64,000 nucleotides of DNA, from the NCBI RefSeq assembly GCF_018070045.1, contig NZ_JAGPYK010000023.1, positions 1 to 64,000 of the forward strand. The letters run 5' to 3'. The stretch's first letter is position 1, and every line of letters starts with the position of its first letter. Positions 41,318 through 49,812 of this stretch are shown one piece after another. Position numbers and translations under genes: made by a program. The DNA comes from Micromonospora sp. U21. GTDB lineage: Bacteria; Actinomycetota; Actinomycetes; Mycobacteriales; Micromonosporaceae. A model generated the notes under the pieces. The model ran no database searches and was not told the DNA's origin. It saw only the letters and a program-made list of their open reading frames with translations.

Positions 41318-43114
41318 TCAGGCGCGGTAGCGGCGGGTCTTCTCGATGACGTCGTGGCCGTCGGCGTTCTGCTGGCGGGGCGCGTAGCCGGCTTTGCGCA
41401 GGGCGGCCATCGTGTCGGCGGTGGTGGCTTGGCTGGCCAGCACGGTCGGGGCGAGTAGACGCAGGTTGAGCTTGTCTAGCCGTTTGTCGGCGCAGATCTG
41501 CGCCAGCAGCGCGGTGTCGTCGCTGACCAGGGTGCTGGCCACGGGCGCGATCCGTACCGACCCGTGTTGGCGGGCGATGTCGGCGAGCAGGTAGACCAGT
41601 GGTTGCGGCAGTCCGCCTTCGGCGATCTTCGTCAGGGCTTTGGTCAGGCGCTGTTCGGTCCAGCCTGCGTCGTACGCGCTGCGTACCGTAGCTGGGCTGA
41701 AGCGCCAGGTGGTGGCTATGCCGCGGGACTCGACGACGGCGGTCGCACCGAGGAGTTCAGCTAGCTCTGGGTTCGGTGTTCCTGCCACGACCGCGGTCAG
41801 GTCGGCCTGCAGCCTGGCGGTGCGGGCGACCTCACCCAGGTCGCCGACGGCCTCGGCGATGTCCGTGCCGGCCAGCAGCGCCTGTCCCGCCGGGCTGACA
41901 GCGCCCGCGCCGAGAGCCCCCAAGGTTGCGGCCTCGCCCAGCAGGCCGCGCACGGTTGTGGTGCCGCCGAAGGTCAGCGGCTGCCGCCACCAGATCCACT
42001 GCGCCGTCTGCTCGAGGTCCGTCGTCGCCCGGTCACCCAACGCCCGCAACGCGGCCATCCGGGCTTGTACAGACCAGCTTTGGCGGTGCTCCGGAACCCA
42101 CGGCCCCGTCTGCGTCGACGGCAGATAGTCCAGCTCGCGCCACGCCTTGAGCATCACCGCGAGCCGCCGGTCCAGACCGAGCTTGAGCCAGCGATCGTAC
42201 GCGGCCGTCGGGATCACGCGTTCGTCGAGGTCGGCCAGCCTGGCCTCCTCGGCGATCGCCAGTAGCAGCCGCACGGTCGGAACCGTCACGCCCAGCGCCT
42301 TCGCCGTCCGGGTCAGCTCGCGCACGCCGACGCCGCCGGCCTTGACCGTGGCCAGCGGCTCACGCCCCGCCCCGTCCAGCAGCGCCGACAACAGCCCGAC
42401 CACGGCGATGCCTTGCGCTTGGGCGTCGCGGCGCACTGCCGGGGCATCCGCCGTGTGCCAGGCAACCGGCGGCTCCTGCGGCTGGAACGGAGCCCGGTAG
42501 TCCGCTCCTCGCAAAGCGAGCGCAACTTGGCCTGCCAGCTGATAGTCCTCCCAAGTCACGCGGTAGACCAGCCCGTGCTCCTCGGCCCAGTTCAGCGGAT
42601 GCACCTGCCGATAGCGGCTCGAATACCGGCCACGGGATGCGACACCGCTGCCGCCGTAGCGACGGACCTGTCCACCGTCCCGGTCAGCCTCCTCCAACAC
42701 CGTCCGCGTCGCGGCCGGCATCCGCTTGACCAGAGCGTGTACGTTGTCCGTGTCGAGGAAGAACTCCGCCACCGCTCCCAGCAGGTCCGCCTTGCGGCCA
42801 TTCCTAGGCAGCCCGAGGTTGCTCGCAACGACCTTCAGATCATCGACGCTCAACACGGCGGCGAGCTGCCCAGCCGACGGGCCGACACCCAGCGGACGGG
42901 CGAAGACCTCTCGCAGGATGCCGTTCACCGTGAGCCGGCCTCGCAGCCGCGCGATAAGCCCCGCATCGGCGGCACACTGCAGGTACGGCATCGCGTCGGC
43001 GCCGACCAACGTCGAGACCTCCGCCTCGGTGACCAGGCCGCCCAGCGCCAGAGCTGCCTCCAACACTTGAAGGGTCGGCAGGTCTAGGCCAGCAAGCTGA
43101 TCATATGGACTCAC
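41318..43114 (-). CDS. Large protein with a helicase C-terminal-domain-like fold
   Basis: 598 residues. The GTG at 43114 is chosen because GGGAG lies 7 bases before it and the protein sequence becomes regular there (SPYDQLAGLDLPTLQVLEAA); the frame is open 87 codons upstream without protein character. The N-terminal half has winged-helix-like units and a SAP-type helix pair, LSVDDLKVVASNLGLPRNGR followed by KADLLGAVAEFF. The C-terminal half matches the pattern of XPB/Ssl2-like helicase-associated proteins: GIATTWRFSPATVRSAYDAG, LPQPLVYLLADIARQHGSVR and ADTMAALRKAGYAPRQQNAD. No ATPase motifs are present, so it is not a helicase itself. A nucleic-acid-linked role is inferred. Confidence 0.65.
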   Translation of the reverse strand: MSPYDQLAGLDLPTLQVLEAALALGGLVTEAEVSTLVGADAMPYLQCAADAGLIARLRGRLTVNGILREVFARPLGVGPSAGQLAAVLSVDDLKVVASNLGLPRNGRKADLLGAVAEFFLDTDNVHALVKRMPAATRTVLEEADRDGGQVRRYGGSGVASRGRYSSRYRQVHPLNWAEEHGLVYRVTWEDYQLAGQVALALRGADYRAPFQPQEPPVAWHTADAPAVRRDAQAQGIAVVGLLSALLDGAGREPLATVKAGGVGVRELTRTAKALGVTVPTVRLLLAIAEEARLADLDERVIPTAAYDRWLKLGLDRRLAVMLKAWRELDYLPSTQTGPWVPEHRQSWSVQARMAALRALGDRATTDLEQTAQWIWWRQPLTFGGTTTVRGLLGEAATLGALGAGAVSPAGQALLAGTDIAEAVGDLGEVARTARLQADLTAVVAGTPNPELAELLGATAVVESRGIATTWRFSPATVRSAYDAGWTEQRLTKALTKIAEGGLPQPLVYLLADIARQHGSVRIAPVASTLVSDDTALLAQICADKRLDKLNLRLLAPTVLASQATTADTMAALRKAGYAPRQQNADGHDVIEKTRRYRA

Positions 43115-44579
43115 GGCGGCGCTCCCGGGACACACGGCGATGCCCTGAATCCAACCGCATGGACCCGGATTCGCGTGACGCGGCCCGCCAGTCGCCAAAC
43201 TCTGCCCCGGCGGCCTGGCCCGTCGCCGGTGGCCCATGCCGGGGGCCGATCCTTGGACAGCTGGATGTCGAGCGGATGGGAACGTCATCGAGTCGCTGTG
43301 CATCGACGGGATCGTCCGGGCCCCACTGCGACGAAGCGCAAATGAAGCGGGTTGAGTGCGGCGACGTGCCAGCATGCCCTCACGTGCAGAGGAGTGCGTG
43401 ATGACCTCGCACGTAGTCTGCTGACACCGGTCGCCGCTGTCCAGGCAGCGGAACTCATTGGCGGCGTAGGAAGCTCACGTGCCACGACGAGTCCCGGGTA
43501 GTCAGCTCGGGACCGGTCAGGTTTGAGTGATTTCAGACGAGCGGGATAGCGACGACAAGGCGCAATCCGCGATGGGTATCGGTTTGTGTCGACCAATCAA
43601 GAGGTGCTCCCATGCCTACGGCAGGCAGGCCCCGATGGATGGTCGCTCGTCGTGTCCCTGGTGACGGAAGACCCCGATGGCAGGGCGGCGGGCGCGGTCG
43701 GACCCTGCCGACGTCCTGTCGGTCTGCCCCCGTTTACCCCCCGAAAACCCCCACCTTCTGTTGACACCCAGTGACAAGAGACGATAGGTCTCTGGCCGTG
43801 TCTGTGCAGCTCAGCGCTTATTTCTGACGACCATCGACAAGTCCGGGGTGGCTACGGACGGTAACAAGGGGTTTTGACAAGCAATGACAAGCCCTGAACG
43901 AGGCTCGACAAGAGGTTCTCTTGGGTTCAAAACTCCTTGTTTCCACGAGTACCTAGTCCTCTAACTGAGGATGCGTCGATTGAGGAGCCTACTACTGTCA
44001 ACGCCGGCTGAACATTGACCCTTCTGTTCCGGGCGGGTTCCGGTGGAGTCCAGAGACGGGTCACCCGGTTGCGTACTGCCGCTTCTCATGCCGGCTGGGG
44101 CACCTCGTCCGATGGCCCCACGTGCGCGCGGCGGCCACCGTCGCCTCCCGCCTATCGAACAGGATGTCAAGGCGGCGCGGCTTTGGCTGGGGCGAACCGG
44201 GGCGTCGGCCGTTGACGCGCGACTGGCCTGGGAAGATGATCCTGCTCCGCTCCGCTCTCTGTTGCACGGTTCGACGCGGTGTGCGCGGGTCGGCTACGTG
44301 GAGTCAGTGCCAGGAGGTGCCGACGCCCACCGGACAGTTGGCCTTCTCCAAACGGCAACTTTTTATAGCTGCGGCAGTCGCACAGCGCGGACGCTATCCC
44401 GAGTCGCGAGGCGTGCGAACGGCAAAACAGGGGCACGCAGTCTTTTGTAGGTCAGTCGTCAGGTAGTGAGGCGCAGGAGGCAGCGCGAGCCTCGGTGCGA
44501 GTTGAACCGGGTCCTTGAACACAACGGCCCCGGTGCTGCGGCCGCACCTGGCCGATGATCCGCCGGCAGCAGGCGGTGG
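43115..44579. other. Gene-poor stretch of about 1.5 kb
   Basis: Short open frames occur on both strands, but none has a ribosome site plus protein-like composition. The segment is locally less GC-rich (43.7-44.0 kb) and contains a cluster of (T/C)GACAAG motifs. It may be a former attachment or control region of a mobile element. Confidence 0.5.
43771..43912. repeat. Cluster of five (T/C)GACAAG motifs
   Basis: TGACAAG or CGACAAG occurs, on the same strand, at about 43772, 43835, 43875, 43885 and 43906, with a related GTAACAAGG at 43861. Spacing is irregular. Such arrays occur as integrase arm sites or iterons; no integrase or replication gene is adjacent. Confidence 0.55.
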
Positions 44580-45083
44580 TCAGCCTTCTCGGTAGGCGGG
44601 CAACTCGAGCGCGACGCGCACCCTGCCGGCCTCCTTGGCTCCGCTGTGCGCCGCTGCTGCGCGGATTTCCCGCATCAGCGCATCGACATCCGCCGCTTCG
44701 CCGGCCCGCCGCCAATGCCGTAACGCGACGTCGTTCTCCTTGAGAAGTGCGGCCATTGGCGCCAAGACCGCTGCCGGCCAGATCGTCTCGCGCAGCTCAA
44801 CCGCGTGCGCCGCGTTCGTTCGGGCCACGTCGGCGGCCAGCGTACGGACCGTCCGCCACGGCTTCCCGGCGTTGACGGCGTCCTCCAGCTCTTCCAACGC
44901 GGTGTTGTACGGCGCCACGATCGCCAGGTAGCGGCTCTTCGCCTCAACAACCGTCAGCGCGGCCGGGGTGGTCGGCGCGGCGCTCTGCCAAACCGGCGCT
45001 GGAGCTTGCGAGTCAACCTGTTCGCCTGTACCGCACCCGGCGAGCAGCACGATCAAGGTCAGGACGGCCGTCCAGCGACGCAC
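44580..45083 (-). CDS. Putative lipoprotein
   Basis: 167 residues. MRRWTAVLTLIVLLAGCGTG is a textbook lipoprotein signal with Cys-17. After a Pro/Ala linker the domain is helical (VEAKSRYLAIVAPYNTALEE, LEDAVNAGKPWRTVRTLAAD, ETIWPAAVLAPMAALLKEND). No family was recognised. It is transcribed alone. Confidence 0.7.
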   Translation of the reverse strand: MRRWTAVLTLIVLLAGCGTGEQVDSQAPAPVWQSAAPTTPAALTVVEAKSRYLAIVAPYNTALEELEDAVNAGKPWRTVRTLAADVARTNAAHAVELRETIWPAAVLAPMAALLKENDVALRHWRRAGEAADVDALMREIRAAAAHSGAKEAGRVRVALELPAYREG

Positions 45084-45171
45084 GGAAACTTCCCAACTGT
45101 CGAGTTCCGAGACACCGGGATTCTAGGGGCACACCTGCCCGGCCGACTAACCAGCGACGGCGGCGCCGCCG

Positions 45172-45336
45172 GCGGAAATTGAAGCGGATCCGTTCGCCGG
45201 CAACCGGTACGCCTTCAGCGGCGGTAACCCGATCAGCAACGTCAAGGTGGATAGCCGCCTTCTTGCTCGCGGAGCCCCTGCCGGTGGCGTAGCGCATCCG
45301 CTGCTGTTTGGACTGCCCGGACAGGAGGCGTCGTGA
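45172..45336 (+). pseudogene. C-terminal tip of an RHS-repeat protein
   Basis: The frame reads AEIEADPFAGNRYAFSGGNP and then ISNVKVDSRLL before a stop at 45334. The N-R-Y-A-F-x-G-x-N-P-I-S-N pattern is that of the RHS-repeat-associated core. Only about 54 codons remain. The rest of 45084-45612 holds no gene I can support. Confidence 0.5.
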
Positions 45337-45612
45337 AGTTCAACATGACGGAGGCCGCGGCGGGTGCCTCGCCGGTGTGGGCCCAGCCAGCGTTGCGCAA
45401 AGGTCGAGGGTTTCGGTGGGACTGAGGATGGCGAACAGGCCGACCCGGCGGGATCCCGATCTGCATCCGGCGGAGATCGCCGCGCGAACCGGCCGATCCG
45501 AACACACGGGTACGTCTTACACTGGCCGCCGCCCAATGACACCGCCATGCCGCCCGTCAACGGCCCGCACGCTCGCCACGTCGCTGACCCTGGGCCGCTG
45601 ACGCACCGCGCC

Positions 45613-46080
45613 ATGATCCGCAACGCCATGATCTTAATTCCGCTTCTCGCTCTGCCTCTGACCGCTTGCGCGGGCAACGCCGATAAGCCAGACGCTGCTG
45701 CGTCCTCGACATCCGCGGCGCCTTCGGCGATCGCGCCGCCAAGTGCGGCTGCCAGCCCGACTGCGCAGGCGCCTGATGGGCAGGAGGAGCTTCGCCAGGC
45801 GGTGTTGGCGTACTCGGACGCCTTCCTCGACGCGAAGCCCACGGTCGCGTACGACCTGTTCTCGGCCAGGTGCAAGGATCGCGTAACCCTCAGCGAGTTC
45901 ACCGGCATGCTGACTGCGGCCAAGCAGATGTACGGCAAGGCGATGCCGCTCAAGAGCTTCGATGCGCAAATCGCGGGTGATCTCGCTCGAGCGACCTACA
46001 CGTACGACGTGCCTGCGCTGAACCAGACCAAAGAGCCATGGGTACGGGAAGACGGCAAGTGGAAGCAGGACGACTGCTAA
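45613..46080 (+). CDS. Putative lipoprotein
   Basis: 155 residues from the ATG at 45613. MIRNAMILIPLLALPLTACA is a lipoprotein signal with Cys-19. A Ser/Ala/Pro linker leads to a small domain with ELRQAVLAYSDAFLDAKPTV, AYDLFSARCKDRVTLSEFTG and WVREDGKWKQDDC, resembling NTF2-like/SnoaL-type secreted domains of actinomycetes. The stop codon TAA lies inside the left inverted repeat of the adjacent IS element. Confidence 0.65.
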   Translation: MIRNAMILIPLLALPLTACAGNADKPDAAASSTSAAPSAIAPPSAAASPTAQAPDGQEELRQAVLAYSDAFLDAKPTVAYDLFSARCKDRVTLSEFTGMLTAAKQMYGKAMPLKSFDAQIAGDLARATYTYDVPALNQTKEPWVREDGKWKQDDC

Positions 46081-47139
46081 CGACCTCGTGCACGGTTGCC
46101 GGGATGGTCAGTTACCTCATCGGCGGTGAGGTGCGGCTGGTAGGGCCTTGAGTGGCTTGGTGGCGTTCTCGGTGCGGTCGGTGTGTTGGTGGTCGGATAG
46201 CAAGCCGGCGATGGCGCGGATGGTGGTGTCGAAGTGTTCGCGTCGGCCGTGGTAACGGGTCAGGATCCGCCAGTTCTTCAGGTGCCCGATGACATGTTCC
46301 ACGCGGATCCATTGCGACGAGTGCCGTTTGCGGGCCGCGTCGTGCGCGGCGGTGACGCTCGGCGGCAGTGACTTTTGGTGTTTGCGTGGCTTGGGCTTCG
46401 GTGTGATGACCACGCCGGCGGTGTCGGCGCCCAGTCCTTGATAGCCGGCGTCGGCGAGGACCTGGACCCCGAGGGGCGCGTGGAGCAGGAGGTCGACAAG
46501 GCCGGCGGTCCGCGCCTGGGTGAGGTCGTGCATCGAGCCTGGCCGAGTCTCGCCGCAGAACAACAGCCGACCAGCCGGATCGCAGATCACCAGCGCTTTC
46601 ATCGTGTTCAGCCGGGCCTTGCCTGATACGAACCGGTCCCTACCCGCCCGCCCCTCGACCGGCCGGCGGACCCGCACCTCGGTGGCGTCCATCAACGCCC
46701 GCGGGTGCTGACCCAGGTATCCGACCACGTCGGCGAGAGTGCGCAGCCGGACGCCGTCATGCACCCGGCAACCCCGCTCGGCCAGCAGCGGCCGTACCTC
46801 GGCGATGGTGCGGGTGACCGTCGAACGGTGCACTCCGAACCAGGCTGCTACCACGTCATGGGTCAACCCGTGCCGCAGGTGCACCAGCGTGGCCAGCAGC
46901 CGGTCGGCGAACCCGAATCGGTGCTTCGCACCCGCGCCGACGCGGCGACGGCGTGTTCGCGTCGCGAGCCGATCTTGGTGGAGGGCCTGCCACCGTGGTC
47001 CCAGTTCCGCGACCAGGCCCGCTATCACCTGCCGGGACAGACCTGTCATCCGAGGGTTCATCATGATCGCAGCGCCAACCATGACGCCAACAACGATCAT
47101 CGATGCTCAAGGACTCGCAACCGTGCGCGAGGTCGTTAG
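46077..47139 (-). mobile_element. IS5-family insertion sequence with complete inverted repeats
   Basis: CTAACGACCTCGTGCACGGT at 46077 and the reverse complement of the sequence ending 47139 (CTAACGACCTCGCGCACGGT) match at 19 of the first 20 bases and extend over three more (TGC). They bracket a single intact transposase gene. Length is about 1.06 kb. A target duplication is not evident. Confidence 0.85.
46117..47100 (-). CDS. IS5-family DDE transposase
   Basis: 327 residues; the true start may be one of the ATGs 12 codons further in (MMNPRMTGLSRQ). An N-terminal helix-turn-helix segment reads HRFGFADRLLATLVHLRHGL and DVVAAWFGVHRSTVTRTIAE. The DDE domain has ALMDATEVRVRRPVEGRAGR, LVICDPAGRLLFCGETRPGS, VLADAGYQGLGADTAGVVI and SQWIRVEHVIGHLKNWRILT. 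These contain the three acidic positions in their usual spacing. No frame break is seen and the inverted repeats are intact, so it may be mobile. Confidence 0.88.
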   Translation of the reverse strand: MIVVGVMVGAAIMMNPRMTGLSRQVIAGLVAELGPRWQALHQDRLATRTRRRRVGAGAKHRFGFADRLLATLVHLRHGLTHDVVAAWFGVHRSTVTRTIAEVRPLLAERGCRVHDGVRLRTLADVVGYLGQHPRALMDATEVRVRRPVEGRAGRDRFVSGKARLNTMKALVICDPAGRLLFCGETRPGSMHDLTQARTAGLVDLLLHAPLGVQVLADAGYQGLGADTAGVVITPKPKPRKHQKSLPPSVTAAHDAARKRHSSQWIRVEHVIGHLKNWRILTRYHGRREHFDTTIRAIAGLLSDHQHTDRTENATKPLKALPAAPHRR

Positions 47140-47213
47140 TAGGCCGACGGACAACCGATCGGTAAGTGGCTGCGTCCTTCATTCGAGCGGTCGGATTGGC
47201 TGGTGGAGGTTCG

Positions 47214-47729
47214 ATGGACGAGGTTGCCGAAGACGCGTTCCGGGGGTTTGTCACAGCGCGTTCGGCGGCGTTGCTGCGCAGCGAGTACCTGCTGGTCGGC
47301 GACCGGGGCAGGGCCGAGGACCTGCTGCAGACGGTGCTCGTCAAGACGTATGTCAAGTGGCCGCGTATCCGGGCCCCGCCGCGGTCGAGGGGTATGTGCG
47401 ACGCGCGATGGTCAATACCGCGACGTCGTGGTGGCGGGGCCGGTCGCACCGAGAACGACTGGTCGACAAGCTGCCTGAGCGCGGCGACGCGGACGAGATG
47501 GATGCGCGGCTGGAGCGCGAACACGATGTGGCAGCACCTGCGGGCCCTGCCCGTAAGGCAGCGCGCCGTGCTGGTGCTGCGCTACTACGAGGGCATGGCC
47601 GAAGCGGAGATCGCCGAGGTGTTGGACATCTCGCGCGGCACGGTGAAAAGCCACGCGTCGCGAGGCCTTGCCGCGCTGCGCCGACAGCTACACGAAGAAG
47701 ACGCGGAGAAGGAGGCGGTAACGCCGTGA
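47214..47729 (+). CDS. SigE-like ECF sigma factor with two compensating frameshifts
   Basis: 171 residues from the ATG at 47214 (GGAGG 4 bases before). Region 2 reads FRGFVTARSAALLRSEYLLV and GRAEDLLQTVLVKTYVKW, and region 4 reads RALPVRQRAVLVLRYYEGMA and EIAEVLDISRGTVKSHASRG; both are normal for the SigE-like group. Between them about 50 residues are nonsense (RAPPRSRGMCDARWSIPRRR). The neighbouring frame of the same bases gives the expected PAAVEGYVRRAMVNTATSWW and RGRSHRERLVDKLPERGDAD. The frame is lost near 47375 and regained near 47520. It is either a pair of sequencing errors or a damaged gene. It overlaps the next gene by GTGA. Confidence 0.75.
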   Translation: MDEVAEDAFRGFVTARSAALLRSEYLLVGDRGRAEDLLQTVLVKTYVKWPRIRAPPRSRGMCDARWSIPRRRGGGAGRTENDWSTSCLSAATRTRWMRGWSANTMWQHLRALPVRQRAVLVLRYYEGMAEAEIAEVLDISRGTVKSHASRGLAALRRQLHEEDAEKEAVTP

Positions 47730-48924
47730 ATGACCGGCTGGATGGTCGGCTTGGCCGCACGCTGGAGCGTCGGGCCGGCCTGATCGTGGACGGACCGCGG
47801 TTCTCCGCGGAGGAGATTGTGCAGGCCGGGCGGGCAGCGGCTCGGCGGCGAACCTCACGGATGTGGATATCGGCTGCGGCGGTGGTTGGCGTCACCGTGC
47901 TGGCAAGCGTGGCCGCGCCCACCGTGGTTGACCGCTGCCACAGCCGGCCCACCCGGCGCCGGTGGCGTCCAGGTCCACCACGCCGCCGCGCGGCCTGCCC
48001 ACACGCTGCCCGGTCGAACGGCTGGCGGTGCCGGCACGCAGCATCATGGACATAGTGATCGGGATGGACCCGACCGGGCGCTACATCGTGGGTCGGACCA
48101 ACCCAGGTGGCAAAAGCCCAATACTCGACATGCTGATCTGGGACAACGGCCTGCTCCATGTGGTTCACGTGCCCGGGGACCAGCAACTACCCACCGACAT
48201 CAACACCAGCGGCGTGGCGGTTGGCGTCAGCGGTACCACGGGTGAACAGGCCTGGATGTACCGCGACGGCGCGGCGACGTATCTGCCGGGCCAGCGCCCT
48301 ACCAGGGCCAACGCCATCAATGATGGCGGTGTGGTGGTCGGTTCGGCCGGCCGTGGACAGCCCGTGGTGTGGCGATCACCGTCGACCGAGCCGACCGTGC
48401 TGCGGATGCCGAGCGGCGCCTGGGAGGGTGAGGCGAGGGACATCGCCGCCGACGGCACGATCGTCGGCACGCTCAACCGCCAGGGCGCCAGCATGCCGCA
48501 GGCGTATGCCTGGTTGCCCAACGGCACGCTCAGGAAACTACGGCTACCGGTCATTGACGGCGCGAAGGCCACCACGTCGCGCGCCATGTCCATCGCGGAC
48601 GGCTGGGTCGCAGGTACCGCGAGGGGCCCGCACACCGATGTCCCGACGCGGTGGAACCTGCGCACCGGGGAGGTCCAGACCTACGCAGAGATGAGCATCG
48701 GCGGCCGGAGCGTCAGCGCCGACGGCTGGCTCGTTGGGAACAACCGGGAAGGGCGGGGGGTACTCGCCAGCCACCCGGGCGCGCTGACACTGCCGGACCT
48801 GAACAACCACAACAGCAGCCTGGCCAACTACGCCGTGGCGATCAGCCGGGACGGTCACCTCATCGCGGGCGACGGATCGGCCGGCGGCGACCTACCCGTC
48901 CCAGTGATCTGGCGCTGCGGGTGA
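47726..48924 (+). pseudogene. Sigma-factor partner: membrane-anchored beta-propeller-like protein, frameshifted
   Basis: It starts with GTG overlapping the sigma stop: LDGRLGRTLERRAGLIVDGP, then a membrane helix (WISAAAVVGVTVLASVAAP). At about 47935 the frame must shift to continue PAPVASRSTTPPRG. The long extracytoplasmic part follows: IVIGMDPTGRYIVGRTNPGG, TDINTSGVAVGVSGTTGEQA, ARDIAADGTIVGTLNRQGAS and VAISRDGHLIAGDGSAGGDL. These are HAF-type short repeats (D-G-x-I-V-G). Such proteins commonly pair with SigE-like factors in actinomycetes. Read as two pieces, the second frame is open from 47962 to 48924. Confidence 0.65.
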
Positions 48925-49053
48925 CAGCCGGCACACCCCACCCGCGGCAACGCACTCATCGAGCCGCTGATGGGGCCTTGGTGAATCCGCGTGCGGAACA
49001 CGTCCGACTTTAGCCGAGATGAGTGCGTCCGGCCCGGCTCCGACGAAACTTCG

Positions 49054-49707
49054 TCAGCGCCTGTAGGCGGCCATGAAGACACGGACTGCCTCGTCTGCGT
49101 AGTGCTGTAGTTGCCGGAGGTTGTAGGGCTTGTCTCGGCCTGTGAACATGGCCTCGTTCACCGGGACTGACAGAATCAGGTAGTTCAGATGTTGGGCGGC
49201 GAGCAGCGGGTCGGTCACCTGTAGGAGCCCGCGGCGTGCGAGCTGCTCGATCTGTGCGGCCAGCTTGGTGTGGCCACGCTCGGGGCCGGTGTGATGCCAG
49301 GTCCGAGCCAGCTCCGGAAAGCGGTTGGCCTCGGCGATGATCATTCGCCGCATCTGAACGAGGTGGGGCTGCGTCACCAGGACGATGTGTTGGCGGGCGA
49401 AATTCCGGAGGTCTTTCTCGACGTCGACGCTCGTGGCGAGGCGGTCGGTGAGCGACTGATTACTCTCCTCGGCCTCCTCGATGGCGCTGGTTACGACGGC
49501 GATGAACAGGCGCTGCTTGTCGGCAAAGTGCTTGTACACGGTTACCTTGGACACCACGGCGAGGGCGGCGATGTCGTCCATGCTTGCGCCCGTGTAGCCG
49601 TTCTTGAGGAACACCTCGCGCGCTGCCCCCAGGATGGCCCGCCGCTTCTGGGCGGAACGCCCTTCGACCGCGTGCGGCTCCTGCTCGGGTTGCTCCACTC
49701 TCCGCAT
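49054..49707 (-). CDS. TetR-family transcriptional regulator
   Basis: 217 residues; the ATG at 49707 has GGGGAGG 6 bases before it. The helix-turn-helix is QKRRAILGAAREVFLKNGYT followed by GASMDDIAALAVVSKVTVYK and HFADKQRLFIAVV. The C-terminal part (ARTWHHTGPERGHTKLAAQI, LLAAQHLNYLILSVPVNEAM) resembles the AefR-like group. It is divergent from an alpha/beta hydrolase gene across a 105-bp region with two strong palindromes, so it probably represses both. Confidence 0.88.
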   Translation of the reverse strand: MRRVEQPEQEPHAVEGRSAQKRRAILGAAREVFLKNGYTGASMDDIAALAVVSKVTVYKHFADKQRLFIAVVTSAIEEAEESNQSLTDRLATSVDVEKDLRNFARQHIVLVTQPHLVQMRRMIIAEANRFPELARTWHHTGPERGHTKLAAQIEQLARRGLLQVTDPLLAAQHLNYLILSVPVNEAMFTGRDKPYNLRQLQHYADEAVRVFMAAYRR

Positions 49708-49735
49708 GAAATGCCTCCCCAAACGTGCCCGGCAC

Positions 49736-49751
49736 TGTACTGGACAGTACA
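49736..49751. promoter_or_regulatory. Palindrome (candidate TetR operator 1)
   Basis: TGTACTG-GA-CAGTACA is an inverted repeat with 7-bp arms. It overlaps a -35-like TGGACA (49741-49746), which is followed after 17 bases by TACCGT (49764-49769), a plausible rightward promoter. Confidence 0.65.
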
Positions 49752-49767
49752 GGAGCAGCTCGGTACC

Positions 49768-49791
49768 GTACTGAACTGTACGGTTCAGTAC
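49768..49791. promoter_or_regulatory. Palindrome (candidate TetR operator 2)
   Basis: GTACTGAAC and GTTCAGTAC form perfect 9-bp arms around TGTACG. It covers the end of the -10 region and the predicted start of rightward transcription. Its half-sites share GTACTG with operator 1. Confidence 0.7.
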
Positions 49792-49812
49792 ATGGGCGAG
49801 GGGAGCGAGCCA

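Noticed and set aside
43918-43950. GGTTCAAAACTCC resembling the T-loop of a tRNA
   Set aside because: No acceptor stem, D-arm or anticodon arm can be folded around it.
44043-44450. Open frame of 135 codons on the + strand
   Set aside because: No ribosome site, no recognisable motif, and composition similar to overlapping frames on both strands.
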